From assembly GCF_037975245.1 (NCBI RefSeq), contig NC_092580.1, positions 26,621,001 to 26,685,000 of the forward strand: a DNA stretch of 64,000 nt, written 5' to 3'. The translations under genes were made by a program, and so were the position numbers. Source of the stretch: Apostichopus japonicus (Eukaryota; Echinodermata; Holothuroidea; Aspidochirotida; Stichopodidae). This document shows, piece by piece, positions 40,170 through 51,991 of this stretch. Numbering within the stretch: position 1 is the stretch's first letter; every line of letters starts with the position of its first letter. The notes below the pieces were generated by a model, which made no database searches, was not told the DNA's origin, and worked only from the letters and a program-made list of their open reading frames with translations.

Positions 40170-41060
40170 ACACCAAGTATTACCGAACCAAACCAAATCT
40201 TTAATAAATTGAAATTTGCCCACGAAACCTCAAAGAATCAACTTGAAAGAAGCTCATATATGTCACTGGAGGTCAACCTGAGGTCAAAGGTCACTCAAAT
40301 GCAGGTCGACTATTGTATTACAATAGCGTAACTCCCAACCTTGATGGACATTTGGTTCTCAAGTTATTGCAAAAAACTAGTTTTTGACCCCTAATTGACC
40401 TTTGTTGACCTTGGATCATATTATCGTTGTGTTTGGAAACGATTCCTTACCCCATTCACAACAAGTACCAAAATATCAACCATGTCGAACCCTGTCAGTG
40501 GTAGTTTCACAAGTTATTGAAAAAAAAAACACATTTTGACCCATAACTGACCTTTGATGACCTTGGATCACATCACGTTTATTTTGGAAATTGTGCCTCT
40601 ACTTCATTCACATCTTGTCCCAATATACCAGCCATGTCAAACTTCGTGACTAGAAGTTGTTGCAAAAATTAGCATAGCTGACAGTTTTTTGCCCATAATC
40701 AACCTTGAATGACCTTGGATGACCTGATGGTTTTTATAAAAAACTGTTTCTCTTGATGATGGGCACTCTGCCCTACAATTTGTTTGCCTACAATGTACAC
40801 ACATAATGTTATTGCTAGAAAGGTATCAAAACCAACATTTTGCCCTTCATAACTTGAGAACTGGGTGTCTGATTGAAGCGGGAGTTGGCTTTCCTATGTA
40901 TAGCACAAAGAGCTCTATCATATATCAACATATTGACAAACTTTTCTTTGTTTTGCTTTGTTTTGCCCCATATCTCCTAAAATGAGCATATTTTTCAAGA
41001 TTTGACCTTTAACCTTTTGACCTCGTGGTCAGATGTAGTTTGACACGCTGATTCCAAAAA
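40170..41060. repeat. Degenerate tandem repeat rich in TGACCTTTGACC-like words
   Basis: Three diverged units of about 150 bp begin near 40367, 40513 and 40660 ('gttattgcaaaaa...ttttgacccNtaaNtgacctttgNtgaccttggat'). The same hexamers occur as a DR1-like pair at about 40278 (AGGTCAAAGGTCA). The sequence is non-coding and probably a dispersed repeat. The hexamers match nuclear-receptor half-sites, but that may be accidental. Confidence 0.6.
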
Positions 41061-41752
41061 GCAACATGACAAGTCTGTGCGACCATCCTAACTGTACTTA
41101 TGAAAAATACAAAAAGCAAAATGAACTCTGATAACTTCGCACACGAAGTTCGCACGAAGTATTTCCAAACGTCAAAGGAGGGCTATATATTAGACAATCC
41201 ATTCTCTCAGTGAGTTACAATTCCTCAGCGAGTGTGCAAACTGCATTTGAGAATGCCAACAAAATGTTTGTGTTGAAGTTGGAGCATGAGTGGCCATTTA
41301 ACATGTTTTTAGCATAAACTCATGGGCTCAATACTGACGGACTTTAACACACCTCTAATTTGCGTTGCACATTTATGAATCATTTATCTAGAAAGACAGC
41401 AAAACTGTTTGCATATGGTATTATGCAGCGACAACATCAATTAAGTGGAAAAGAAAGTAAAACTGAATGGACGAAGAATATTACAAGTGTATTCGCTTTA
41501 AATGGAAATACAACCAACGCGGAAGTTATTAAGTTAAGACGGTTCATGTCGCGAAAGTAAGTAACAGTAACCTTGATTTAACACGGAGGAAATACATATC
41601 TGCCAACAGGAAACCGTTTGGAGAGTAAGGAACTCCAGTAAAGTACTTTTTGAAAACTTCTAGCAATTTAGCATGCTATAATTTGGGGCCTATATATAAG
41701 AATTGACTACTATTAACGTACAATAGGAAATAATAACCAAACTGATTCTCAC

Positions 41753-41804
41753 CGGTAAGGGCAAAACCAAAGATGGTCGCGAAAAGGAACAATGCATTCG
41801 TCAT
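41753..41804 (-). CDS. Orphan Ly6 signal-peptide exon
   Basis: Same length and protein as exon 1 of copy A. Three base differences (CTG/TTG, TTT/TTC, ATT/ATC) are all synonymous. The upstream acceptor (pyrimidines, ACCAG) and the donor (GTGAGA) are kept. No exon 2 or 3 follows within 11 kb on the minus strand before copy A's own exons. It could be an alternative first coding exon of copy A or a leftover of a deleted copy. Confidence 0.6.
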
Positions 41805-42984
41805 TTTTTTTCACCTGGTGATAGAAAGAAAAACAGAATTAAAGGAAGAAAATTAAGTTATCGTTAGCTTTGATTCTCAGAAATGTAATTATTTGAACCA
41901 CTGACTATGAGGTCGAGGCGTATTATTTTTATTACAAGGAAAGGTGCAAGTATGAGGTGTTCAGTGCACTATAAAAGGTGTTCACAACTTTATCATTATC
42001 ATTCATCAAACTAAGACACCTTTAAATATATTGTTTACGCAATGGAAGGTTAATGTAAACGTAACTCATTACATTGATTTAATTGTCAATATTTCTTCTA
42101 CAAAACAACTTCAATTATTACTATTCATCCAATTCGTTTAGTGAATTGGTAAACTTAATACTTTCTTCGAAAATTGTGACATAAACCATATGACCATTTA
42201 ATGGGATTATTGAGACGAGATCATCTTGTAAATTTCCTCAACGTCGACTCAAAATGGATGCCTTTATTATAATCTGTATACAATTTTCTGAGCGATTGAT
42301 TGTATTTGATTAAGATTGTTTTTCCTCTTCCCTCTTGTCAGTTCTGTTAAACTACAGAATCAATCAATGCAATTAAAACAAAATATGTACAGTTACAAAT
42401 AGCACATAGCAATTTGTCAGAAAAACTTTGAGAAATGATAAGTTTATCTTGCTGAGCCGTTTAAGAAGTGTTGACCTAAAAATATACATCAGTATTAAAC
42501 ATAAATGTCTTCCACAGCGCACATACGTTAGTTATCAACACGTCCGGAACTCTTTTCATGAGGAAACATGCTTTCTATGAAACACTATTCATTGATACCA
42601 ATATGCTAAATCCATTATCTCGCCGAAGCTATCTTTTTAATTTTCAGTCATTAGCGAATGTATAAGGAACGCAAACGATAACACATTAATTTTCCCATTT
42701 ACTAATTTGCTTCGATTACAATTATATTCATTTCATTTGTTACTTTCTTGCTTGATCCCCTTCATAAAGATATAAGCAAAACAATGTTGCAGTAGCAGCT
42801 TATAACCTGTAGTGTAATGCATCATATTTTTAGCTCGAAATCATAGATACTTTTCATACATGGTATATGGATTAGCCATATTGATTACAAGAATCCCATT
42901 GCTTGTGAGGTCAAATCTCTTCTAGGTCACCAGACGTCAAACTCTTAAAAAAAAACACTTTTACATGATATCTAACGATTGAAA

Positions 42985-43812
42985 TCGTGGATACCTTTAA
43001 TACTTGGTGTGGGGATTCATAACTTTGAGTACAATACCACTATTGCATTGGCTACCAATAGATTTTCGAGTGAAGTTAAAAATTAACCTGCTCACCTACA
43101 AGGCTCACCACGGTCTCGACCCATACTACCTGTCTTGTCACCTTTCACCGTACAAACCCAGCCGAACCCGTCATCATCACAGGAATTACTCAGGGAGAAG
43201 AGAACAAGATTAAAGACCGGTGACAGAGCCTTCTCAGTCAGCGCTCCCAGATTATGGAACGCCTTACCGAACTCTGTGTGTGTATGCAGTTCTCTTACCA
43301 CTTTTAAAACTGCTTTAAAAACATATTATTTTAGACTCGCTTTTACTGTGTAATTGGCTGTGTTTTAACTTTTATTATGCATAGATAGTACGTTTGGAAC
43401 TTCTTACTTAATTCTTAACATTTTCTTTTGTAAATGTATTTTTTATTTATTTACTACGTTTATGGTTCTATTTTTTATCTTTTAGTATTGGGTGTTTATT
43501 GCTATCTGTTTTAGGCTTTTACAATAATTGTCTTGCTGTACTATAGTTTCACATACTTATTTATATTTAAATATTGATTATGATTTAATCTATTTTACTA
43601 TTTACATACTTCTGAATTTGTTTGGACTATTGCGTTTTAGTTTCTAGTATCGTGTAGTACGGGTGTGTTTTTTATATTGTTGCTTTTGGCAGTTACATTT
43701 TTTGCATTATTGGTTCTATATATTTAACATTGTGGTTTTGTTACTATTTGTTTTAAATTGTAAAGCGCTTTGAGCAGCTTTGCTGATATGCGCTATATAA
43801 TACTTATTATTA
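42985..43812 (+). mobile_element. L2/CR1-like retrotransposon 3' end
   Basis: Two frames joined by a shift near 43170 give 'LHWLPIDFRVKLKINLLTYK', 'RTRLKTGDRAFSVSAPRLWN' and 'TALKTYYF', the usual C-terminus of L2/CR1 RTs. The 3' UTR ends with 'gcgctttgag...gcgctatataa' and an ATT-rich tail, also typical. It is 5'-truncated and inserted in D2 only, so it arrived after the duplication or was lost from D1. Confidence 0.85.
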
Positions 43813-45060
43813 TGATCTAACTCTGATAACCAAATTCTAGGATAACAGATTTCCTACTTCTTGTTGACCTTTTGAAATTCAACTTGATTGATATGGTAAG
43901 AGAGACGCTGAATCATCATAGAGGTAAATATATTGGTGATTTATGGATTGACATATGCTATCATCGTGTATTGTCTACAAGGCCTTATGTGATGTCCAAA
44001 GATTGTTAGCCCTGTAAACTGAGTCATTGAAAGACTGTCCAAACCAAAAAGCCACAATCATTATGTTATGACGCATGTTTATTACAACTTAAGAACTACG
44101 GCATGTCTCATTTGCATAGATATGTCGCTCTGACACTATATAGAATGAACACGCTCACAATAGTCCCAACGAGTATAGCATAGTTTGCGCAAGAAGAGGA
44201 CGTTAAGTATGTACTACAGATCATATAAACTGCATTCAAGGATTTAATATGTCAAAGTCATCACCCAGATTCTACCAATGTTTTAACAATTCTTCATTGC
44301 CTCCTGAAAGTTACAACTTCTGTACTTGGGCTGCCTTCTAACAACGCAACGCATTACTTTAAAGTATAGCTCCTAAGAGTAAGCTCGTAAATTTCGCCAA
44401 ACGTATAACATTTGCATTCAGATTGTACCGTTATCGATCGAACTGAGCCAACTTTGACCCAATAAACATAACTTTTCGAGTAGTTCATAATTTCCTTTAG
44501 AGTTTGAATATTTTTGTCACCCAAACAATTTTCATACTGGGAATGATCATATGCAAACTGTATATTTCTCCATTGTTGACTTCAATTTACTCCTCCCCTT
44601 TCGGAAATACCCTGGTATTCCTGTGTGTACTAAACGAGTCTTCTGTAAATGTAAATAAAGGTAAAAGAACAACGGCAAATTGACTGGGAAATTATAAACG
44701 ATGGAAATTTCTTTGTTCTTTTTCAAGTTTCCTATGTAATGTAGATGCATGACAAATTAGTATGTTCAGCACCAGAGATAGGTAACCCTTTTTTGCCAAT
44801 TTTTGTTTATCAAATTCAAGGCAATCTTACGGGCCTTAGTATTCATAGATACAAATTATAATCAATTTCAGTCTTAATACTAAGTTTACCCCCAAAAGAG
44901 TCTAAGTTTGATTAATCACTCAGTTCCAGTTCACGTACGCCTTCTTTTCCATGTCACATGTATTACAATGTTAGAAGTCTGTGTATTGTAGTTTGACTTT
45001 CAGTTTATTATATCTATGTTTCCTTCAAAGGAGGTATAAGAGACAAACATGCAACAATAA

Positions 45061-46190
45061 ACGGGATAATACAATAAGGTGATACAGATGGCAATCACAA
45101 GAGAGATACGAGACAAACAGGATTGCAAACATTTATTCAATATTACACAGAGCAGTACTGACATGGTGGTACCACCACTAAAGTAGAGTTTGCAATGCGG
45201 GAGGAAGGTTTCTATTATCTTAGTTCAAAATTGTGATTTAGTATAAAATACCCCACAACAGAGTACAGTCTATTTTGCGCCTAGTGTGCCATCCTGAAAT
45301 CGACATATGTCGAAATAAATTGCCATTTGTCGGTTTCTAGTGCTATGATTATATGTGCAATTATATGTGCATTTTCATAGACCCAGAACGCAAACAGTTG
45401 AAATTAGAATAGCTAAGCGTTACCTTGACAACGATCTTTTCAGTAACATTTGCATAAATGTCAAAATTAGACAACATGACAAAGGAAGAACCAGCATTAT
45501 CTTGATATCCATTTTAATTGGTTGTGTAAGTATCATCTTTGCGAGCCTAGGATGACCTTTCCGGACAGCTTTACTTTTGTCAATATCAATGCCAATGCCA
45601 ACATAGTCTCATAGGTAGGCTTGCATATATATATATATTCATGCACATGGGCTATATTGATTTCTTACAATCTGAGCACTACAAAAAACATTGGACAATG
45701 ATCGTCCACTGAGAGCTCGAGAAACGCGATTTCATTTCCCTGTAAAGAACAAGTTGCCACTGTGGAAGGGGGCGATAAAATCCAACGTTGTAAATTTCGT
45801 CAACAAGGTATTTACTGTTCGGTGTTTCAGCAGATGTTCTGAAACTTGCTTGATGTGTTTACAAGTATATATCTTCCGTTCAATGTGTCATCATGAAATT
45901 ATTTTCGTCTTATCAGTACGTCACTTGTTCATTGTGTATTCTGCCATAAACTTCCTACAAATCTCTCCAGACGATACCATGTATTTGGGACCTGCATGTC
46001 GCATTGGTTCCGTGGCTTGTAAAATGCAGATAAAGAGAATCTCTAGAGGTTCAGGTTTTGGAATGAAGTTTAGTGTATATCTATTTAAATTTTCTGTCAT
46101 CTACATCGTGACATCTATAAAATCAGCTCAACATTTTCATTTCGCCTATACTCTTCCAACTTGGCCATGTACTATATGTTGGCCAAATAG
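45061..46190. other. Gene-free stretch with a 167-codon open frame
   Basis: The frame at 45691-46194 begins with a TTG, has no known motif, runs into the MITE at 46191 and is not supported as a gene. Confidence 0.35.
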
Positions 46191-46421
46191 TTAAAGGTAT
46201 GCTGTACTTGCCCAAAATAAGCAACATTTTCAAATATGATCACCTTTGGTCAAAATTCTCAAACTTTTTTTGATATCACCCTGGAGGAAATCCCCACCCC
46301 CCGGGACATTAAAATGTCTAAGAAATATTTGGATAGTAAAGACCTTCAGGAATGTACTTTTGACAACTTCTAGCAATTATAGCAATATATACAATTTGTG
46401 GCCTATACAGGCTACCTTTAA
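46191..46421 (+). mobile_element. TTAA-ended MITE, best-preserved copy (231 bp)
   Basis: TTAAAGGTATGCTGTA at the left and TACAGGCTACCTTTAA at the right form an imperfect terminal inverted repeat ending in TTAA. Related copies are at 19339-19575 and 6134-6369. Non-coding. Confidence 0.8.
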
Positions 46422-46805
46422 GATTCTTCGTAATTATATCAACAGCCAGCGTATTCAGCTTAAAATAAATATACACAATATGATATCTGAGGAAAAATAA
46501 AGCATTGTACCTTATTAAGTATGCAGAACCATCGTACATGCTGCCTTAGACCTACATGTACACTTCGACATATAATGATTATGCAAAGGGTGACTTTTAT
46601 AAATAGGTACAACGTTCCAATATACGGAGGAACCCGTGTGTTTCATGGACTAAACGATGGGTTGAAAGTCATCCTCACGCACTAATGAAATATTGATTTG
46701 AATAAATCTGTCAGTTTATTTAGTTCCTTGTACAATTGTACAATTGAACTTTCATGTACTTTCCAGTCAGCTTTTATCATTTATTTCATCAACAAGGAAC
46801 GTTTA

Positions 46806-47880
46806 ATATTGTTTTAATAAAGGCCTACTTTAGTCTGCGTTTCCTTTTGAGAAGGAAGTGAACAGTTATTAAACTCACTGTTGATTTTACTTTTTAGTTT
46901 TGCTTGTTATCACTTTTCTTCATTTCGATATGACGTGCAACCGATTGTAAACGCTAGAGTAGCTACATGCAAACATTATTCTCATTGGAGCCAGACAGCG
47001 CGCTGTATAAACAACGAAGAGTGCTGTTAAAACCTATCTCGTGTTACTCAAAAATCACAAAATCACCGATGCGCTACATATATGACGGCTCAATGATTTT
47101 TTTGAAAACATATACAATTTACACAACATTTCACCGAAAATTAAGGAAGAAATTAATCTCTATTCAAACGCGGTTTTTGCTGTGATTCCTGTATGAACTG
47201 TATGGAGCGTGGGTTATATCGCCATGTGCATTTCCGAAGATGACTTCATGTTCTCTACTGTTCAAAGTATATTTGAAATATCCATCCTGATCGATTAAAA
47301 TATCGTATTTCTGTCAAACGCAACGTTAGCGTTCTCATATTTTGAATTGTTTGGAAAAATATTTATCGTTTTTAAGGTAACTTCTAAGGGCTACCAGACA
47401 ATTCTTTTTAAGGGTTTTCATAATTATTTATATTATATAAAATATAAGATGGTTCAAAATGAAGATGGTTCCAAATAAAGTTGGTTACGCATAGCGCTTA
47501 TTTATCATTAGTAATCGTTGGAACACCTTCAACATCCAAAATTGGTTTCACATTCAGGAAGACATCATATAAGAGGGGTCGGGCAAGGTAAAACGTTCAG
47601 CTGAGGATATTATGCATCGATAAGGAAGAATTGGATTTCCTGAACGCCCATCCATAATGGTTCATGCTCAAACCTTAATTAGTTACCTCTCCCTAACCTT
47701 GAAATCTAGCATTGCATGTCACTGATATTTTTACTCAGTGTGTGTTTAGAGATTTTTGTTTCGAGTTAAAAGTTATATATTGTTTTAATAAAGGCCTACG
47801 TTAGTCCTCGTTTCCTTTTTAGAAGGAAGTGAACAGTTCATAAACTCACAGCTGGGTTCACTTTGAGTTTTGTCTGTTAT
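46806..47880. repeat. Pair of direct repeats of about 105 bp
   Basis: 46806-46910 and 47776-47880 share 'attgttttaataaaggccta', 'ttagtc..cgtttcctttt', 'agaaggaagtgaacagtt' and 'aaactcac'. They flank about 865 bp with no gene. Small LTRs or a dispersed repeat present twice are both possible. Confidence 0.6.
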
Positions 47881-49186
47881 TGTATGCTTCGAGACTGCAT
47901 GGTCCCACATTACGACTTTTGTTAATAATATTTAGTTTAGCCTCTGTTGAGCGTTCTACTCAAAATTTAACTTTGCTGTTTTCTTTTACACGAGGCTTAA
48001 ACTTATCATTATAGCTATAAGAACATGACTGAGTTCATTCCAACTTTATGATGTTAAGTTAATAACGTTCAACCTATTTTTTAATTTTATCATATGTATT
48101 GTTTAATTTCTTATAATACTTTATAGAAATTCTTCTACAATTAATTAGCACCCGTTCGGTTGAAATTATCATGTATACATAATACAATATCAACCCTCTG
48201 TGGTGTGTTAATCCAAGGCAGTTTTACGAGCCTAGTATACACAAATAAGGGGGTGTTTGGGGTGTCTAACCCCCCCCCCCCCCCCAACCTGGTAAAATTG
48301 GCGATAGTTGGAAAATTTGAGTGCGGCAGTCGGAAATTTCGACTCTTTCACTCTAATTTACCTAGGTCCATTCATTCTTGTGAATGTGAATGTGAAAGAC
48401 CTAAAAATTGCAAAATTCGGTCAAACTTGACCTTCAATCAGTCACATTTACCATGTTTTCCTGGCCACTTTGAGAAATTGTATCTCGCGATCCTTAAACT
48501 CCACCATTCAAGACTTCGTATGGTTATTAATACTCTAAAAACAAAAATGCCTAATAGAACTACTGTACAACGTTCGCCAGCTTCAATTCGAATTTTGCTT
48601 TAGGTTGGGTTGCCCCTGTTCGCTAACAAGTTCAGGATGTATATTGTCTCTATGGTATAAACTAAAAATACCCAATTCTAATCTACGGAAGCTTAAAAGT
48701 GCCACCAACATAAGAAAACTTTGAACCATAAGAATTGTTTAGATAACAAGATAAAATTTTATCAAAAATCAGAAAAATGTTGGATTGCTCAGTTTTGCTT
48801 TAACTGAGCAATTGAACAATTTTCTGCAAATTAATTTTAAATTGACAACTTAACGTATCTCGTCAATTAAACATTTTTCTGCAAAATTTTCAATTGTTCA
48901 CTTCATTCCAACTGAGCAATGGACCATTTTGCTGCAAAATGTTTAATTGTTCACTTCATTCCAATGGGATCTTCTGTTGGCTGATGATGAAACTGTTTTA
49001 AATCTTTATAGGTCAAAACTAAACCCTAACAGCATTTACTATCAAGAAAGTATGTTTGGTAATGTATGATTTCATCAGGGCAATTGAGCTGAAAATGTCT
49101 TTGTTTCGCTCTATAATATATTAATCATATTTGTACAAAAGAGTCGCATTTTGCTGATTTCTTTTGTAACTATAGACAGGCGCGTA
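47881..49186. other. Gene-free stretch with small internal repeats
   Basis: At 48780-48965 a 'gctcag...ctgagc' hairpin lies beside two direct copies of 'ttgttcacttcattccaa'. The open frame at 48160-48603 contains a C-run and no motif. Confidence 0.4.
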
Positions 49187-49810
49187 TCCAGGATTATCTA
49201 ACCCGGGGGGCGCGAATTACTATCTAAGCGGAGCGCCTCGCTTGGCGCGGAGCGTACAAGAAAATTTCTGGTTTTGATACCCCCCAGATCACCGGAAATG
49301 GCACTTCTCGGGCTTGAAAATGACCAACCAGATGTACACTTTTGCCTGAGAACCAAGTATTTCCCAAAAGTTTTTTTTTCCATCCATAACCTTTTTGAAG
49401 ATTGTCATCAGTCACACATCATGTTCGACCTCATTGCATGTCCTATGGATCATTGCTTTTGTAGGTGATTCTACGTCACGGCCCACAATATCCGAAAGCC
49501 CCACTTTTCAAGGTTTTAAGCCCATTATTTGTTGAGAATTTGAAAATTCCAATTTCTCGTGAATAAAAATCACTTCAAAACATACCCATAATGTTGCACA
49601 AAATTCTATCTATGGACAACCAATATAGAAAAACCTCCTTGAACCCCTAATAGACAGGTCAAAATTGCACGAGTAGAGGAAAGTATGATGAAGAATGTTG
49701 GTGAGGAAATTTTGGAAAATTCCGACACAGTTAATTTATTGGTGTAGAAATATTAAAACCTCTTATAATGGCTATTATAAAACTTGGTTGAAGGAAATGA
49801 CAAATACCAG
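49187..49810 (+). mobile_element. Dispersed element beginning 'GGCGCGTATCCAGG', copy 1
   Basis: The part 49495-49800 matches the reverse complement of 54660-54975 ('ccccacttttcaaggtttta', 'acaaaattNNatctatggac', 'gaggaaagtatgatgaagaa'). A partial relative of its left end is at 50390-50545. Non-coding; class unknown. Confidence 0.65.
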
Positions 49811-50389
49811 ATATTTCCGATATCAGGTATATCGAAACCGAACACTACACACATAGGCGTAGGTCCCGTAGGAGGCGGGCTGCAGCCCCCCCCCCTTCCC
49901 GCAACCAAATTTTTTCCCATTTTTTCGGGCACCTACTGAAAGAAAAATAAATAGCAATGAATAGCTTAAAAATGATCTCCTTGGTAATTAAAATAAAGTT
50001 CTAAGCTTGGCCGACATTACTACTGTAAAAGAGAGTTTTGACATAAATGGATCTGTATGCTTTTTCTCCATCTACATAAGACATTTGGTTGTTTACATTA
50101 GCATCCGGCGGTATACTGTGCAACTTTCACGGACCTTAAGGCACACGATGCCATGCAATGTAATGACCGATGCTTGCTTATATGATATTGGCATCGATAT
50201 GTTGAACGCGCTCAAAGCGCGCGAAAAATTTTGGCTTTTTTTTCGGGCAAGTCGTTACAGCCTCAAATCCAATTTGGCCCCTACGCCTTTGACTACACAC
50301 ATAGACAGGTTTTGAGGCTGTTCATCGTGGAACATGCATTTCAATGCTCACTGATATGATGTTATATCTGCTCTTTGCTTTACAAATTC

Positions 50390-51130
50390 GAACAGGCGTG
50401 TAGCGAGTAATTGCCAAGGGAGGGGCGAAGCCTGTAGGCAAACTATCTAAGCGAAGCGCCACCATGAGTTGGCGCGAAGCGTACAAGAAAAATTTTGGCC
50501 GAAAATGCCTCCCAGATCGCTGGAAATGACACTTCCCAGGCCTTGTAAGTTGCATCTAAGCATTGTCTATTTTGAAATTACTAGCGATGTCGTAAAGAAA
50601 ATTTGCTCGGGGGGGGCGGTCGCCCCCTTCCCGAAATGCGTCATGTTCCCCGACGACTCGGTCGAGTTCAAAACCAGCCACAGTTGGGTCCATATAGCAC
50701 AATTGTACAATTGTTAAGGCGTCCATACACACACACGCGTTATGATAGACCATATATAGTATTTATATAGATACATTAGTGAGAGAGGAAAAATGGAAAC
50801 GTCAAAAATGAAGTTGTCGGTGTAATAGGTAGGGTGAGGCGCACACCCCCTCCGTAATCCTTGATCTGTCACTGGCTACCCTGTGTATATAATTGGGATC
50901 AGCGCTTTAACTATGACTGTTCCTCTTTCTCTTCCCGAGGTCTTGGCTATCTTCTACTCCCTCCTTTTCTGCTTTTTCTCTCTTTTTTCTTTTTCTTTCC
51001 CTTCCTTTCTCTCCTCCTTTTCTTTTTTTCCCTCCTTGTCCCTTTTTTCTTCTCTTTTTTTCTCTCCTCTTTTCCTTACCCGGGGGGCGCGCGCCCCCAA
51101 CGCCCCCCTGGATACGCACCTGATAGAACA
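50390..51130. repeat. Fragments of the same GGCGCG element family and a CT-rich run
   Basis: 50390-50545 repeats the left end of the 49187 copy ('ctatctaagcgNagcgcc', 'gcgNagcgtacaagaaaa'). 51080-51122 is a G/C-run end in inverted orientation. 50940-51075 is a CTTTT-rich run responsible for the open frames there. Confidence 0.6.
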
Positions 51131-51447
51131 TTACATTGACATCTAACCAAACTTTCAACTGTATCAGGTTTCAAAGATACATCAGCAACAATAATGCGAC
51201 AGTCTAAGTAGAGAGTCTGAAGAATATCTGCCCAGATGAAACCACAGACCATCACCAATTGAAATCAACTTTACTGGAGTAAGGAAATGTTTAGCCAATG
51301 TAAACCGTGTATACATATTTAGGGATACTATTGGATATAAGGTTGTTGTACATTGTGTGCGGGGACTTATTTGGATTCCAAAAATAGTAAAAGTGTTTGC
51401 GAAAGAAATACATCTATATAAAAGAATATCAGATTATCAAGACATTT

Positions 51448-51690
51448 GTATGTATGTATGTATGTATGTATGTATGTATGTATGTATGTATGTATGTATG
51501 TATGTATGTATGTATGTATGTATGTATGTATGTATGTATGTATGTATGTATGTATGTATGTATGTATGTATGTATGTATGTATGTATGTATGTATGTATG
51601 TATGTATGTATGTATGTATGTATGTATGTATGTATGTATGTATGTATGTATGTATGTATGTATGTATGTATGTATGTATGGGTGTATGCG
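51448..51690. repeat. (TATG)n microsatellite, expanded SINE tail
   Basis: About 230 bp of pure TATG, then decayed units to 51754, directly joined to the 3' side of SINE copy 2. The reading frames here (Met-Tyr-Val-Cys repeats) are not genes. Confidence 0.95.
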
Positions 51691-51754
51691 TGTGTATGTA
51701 TGCGTACGTGTATGTGTGTATGCGTGTATGTATGGGTGTATGTATATGTATGTA

Positions 51755-51966
51755 TATTAGATCCTCCTGCAAGCAGGAACTCGCGAAGAAGCCTCATTGG
51801 CTTATCAAAGCCTCTTACAGTCTCTTACATTCATTTTTAACGTCCATGATTATGAATTGTTAATTGTCAACAACTCTGTAACTGGACGACATACATTAAT
51901 CTGGAAGTGGCTCGAACCAGGGACCTTATGATTGAAAGGCACCGGCGTTAACCACTGAGCTAACAC
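51755..51966 (-). mobile_element. tRNA-derived SINE, copy 2
   Basis: A box TTAGCTCAGTGGTTAACGCC at 51944-51963 and B box GGTTCGAGCC at 51909-51918 on the minus strand; body as in copy 1. It lies 25 bp past the stop codon of the Ly6 paralogue, in what would be that gene's 3' UTR. Confidence 0.85.
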
Positions 51967-51991
51967 CCCGCAATCTATTTGTCTTTAGATT

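Larger units (their letters stand above)
41337..45060. repeat. Segmental duplication D2 (partner 30470-36400)
   Basis: Colinear with D1 but lacking D1's 32.3-34.6 kb insert and first-exon/promoter region, and carrying its own L2-like insertion (42985-43812). Near 44870 the donor seen in D1 at 36110 is destroyed ('ttacct' becomes 'ttaata'). Confidence 0.9.

Noticed and set aside
45691-46194. 167-codon open frame
   Set aside because: Starts at TTG, has no recognisable motif, and its end is set by the start of a MITE.
50861-51158. Phe/Leu/Ser-rich frames
   Set aside because: They come from a CTTTT-rich simple run between repeat fragments.
51357-51863. Open frames of 100-170 codons with Met-Tyr-Val-Cys or His-Thr-Tyr-Ile repeats
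   Set aside because: They are products of the TATG microsatellite only.
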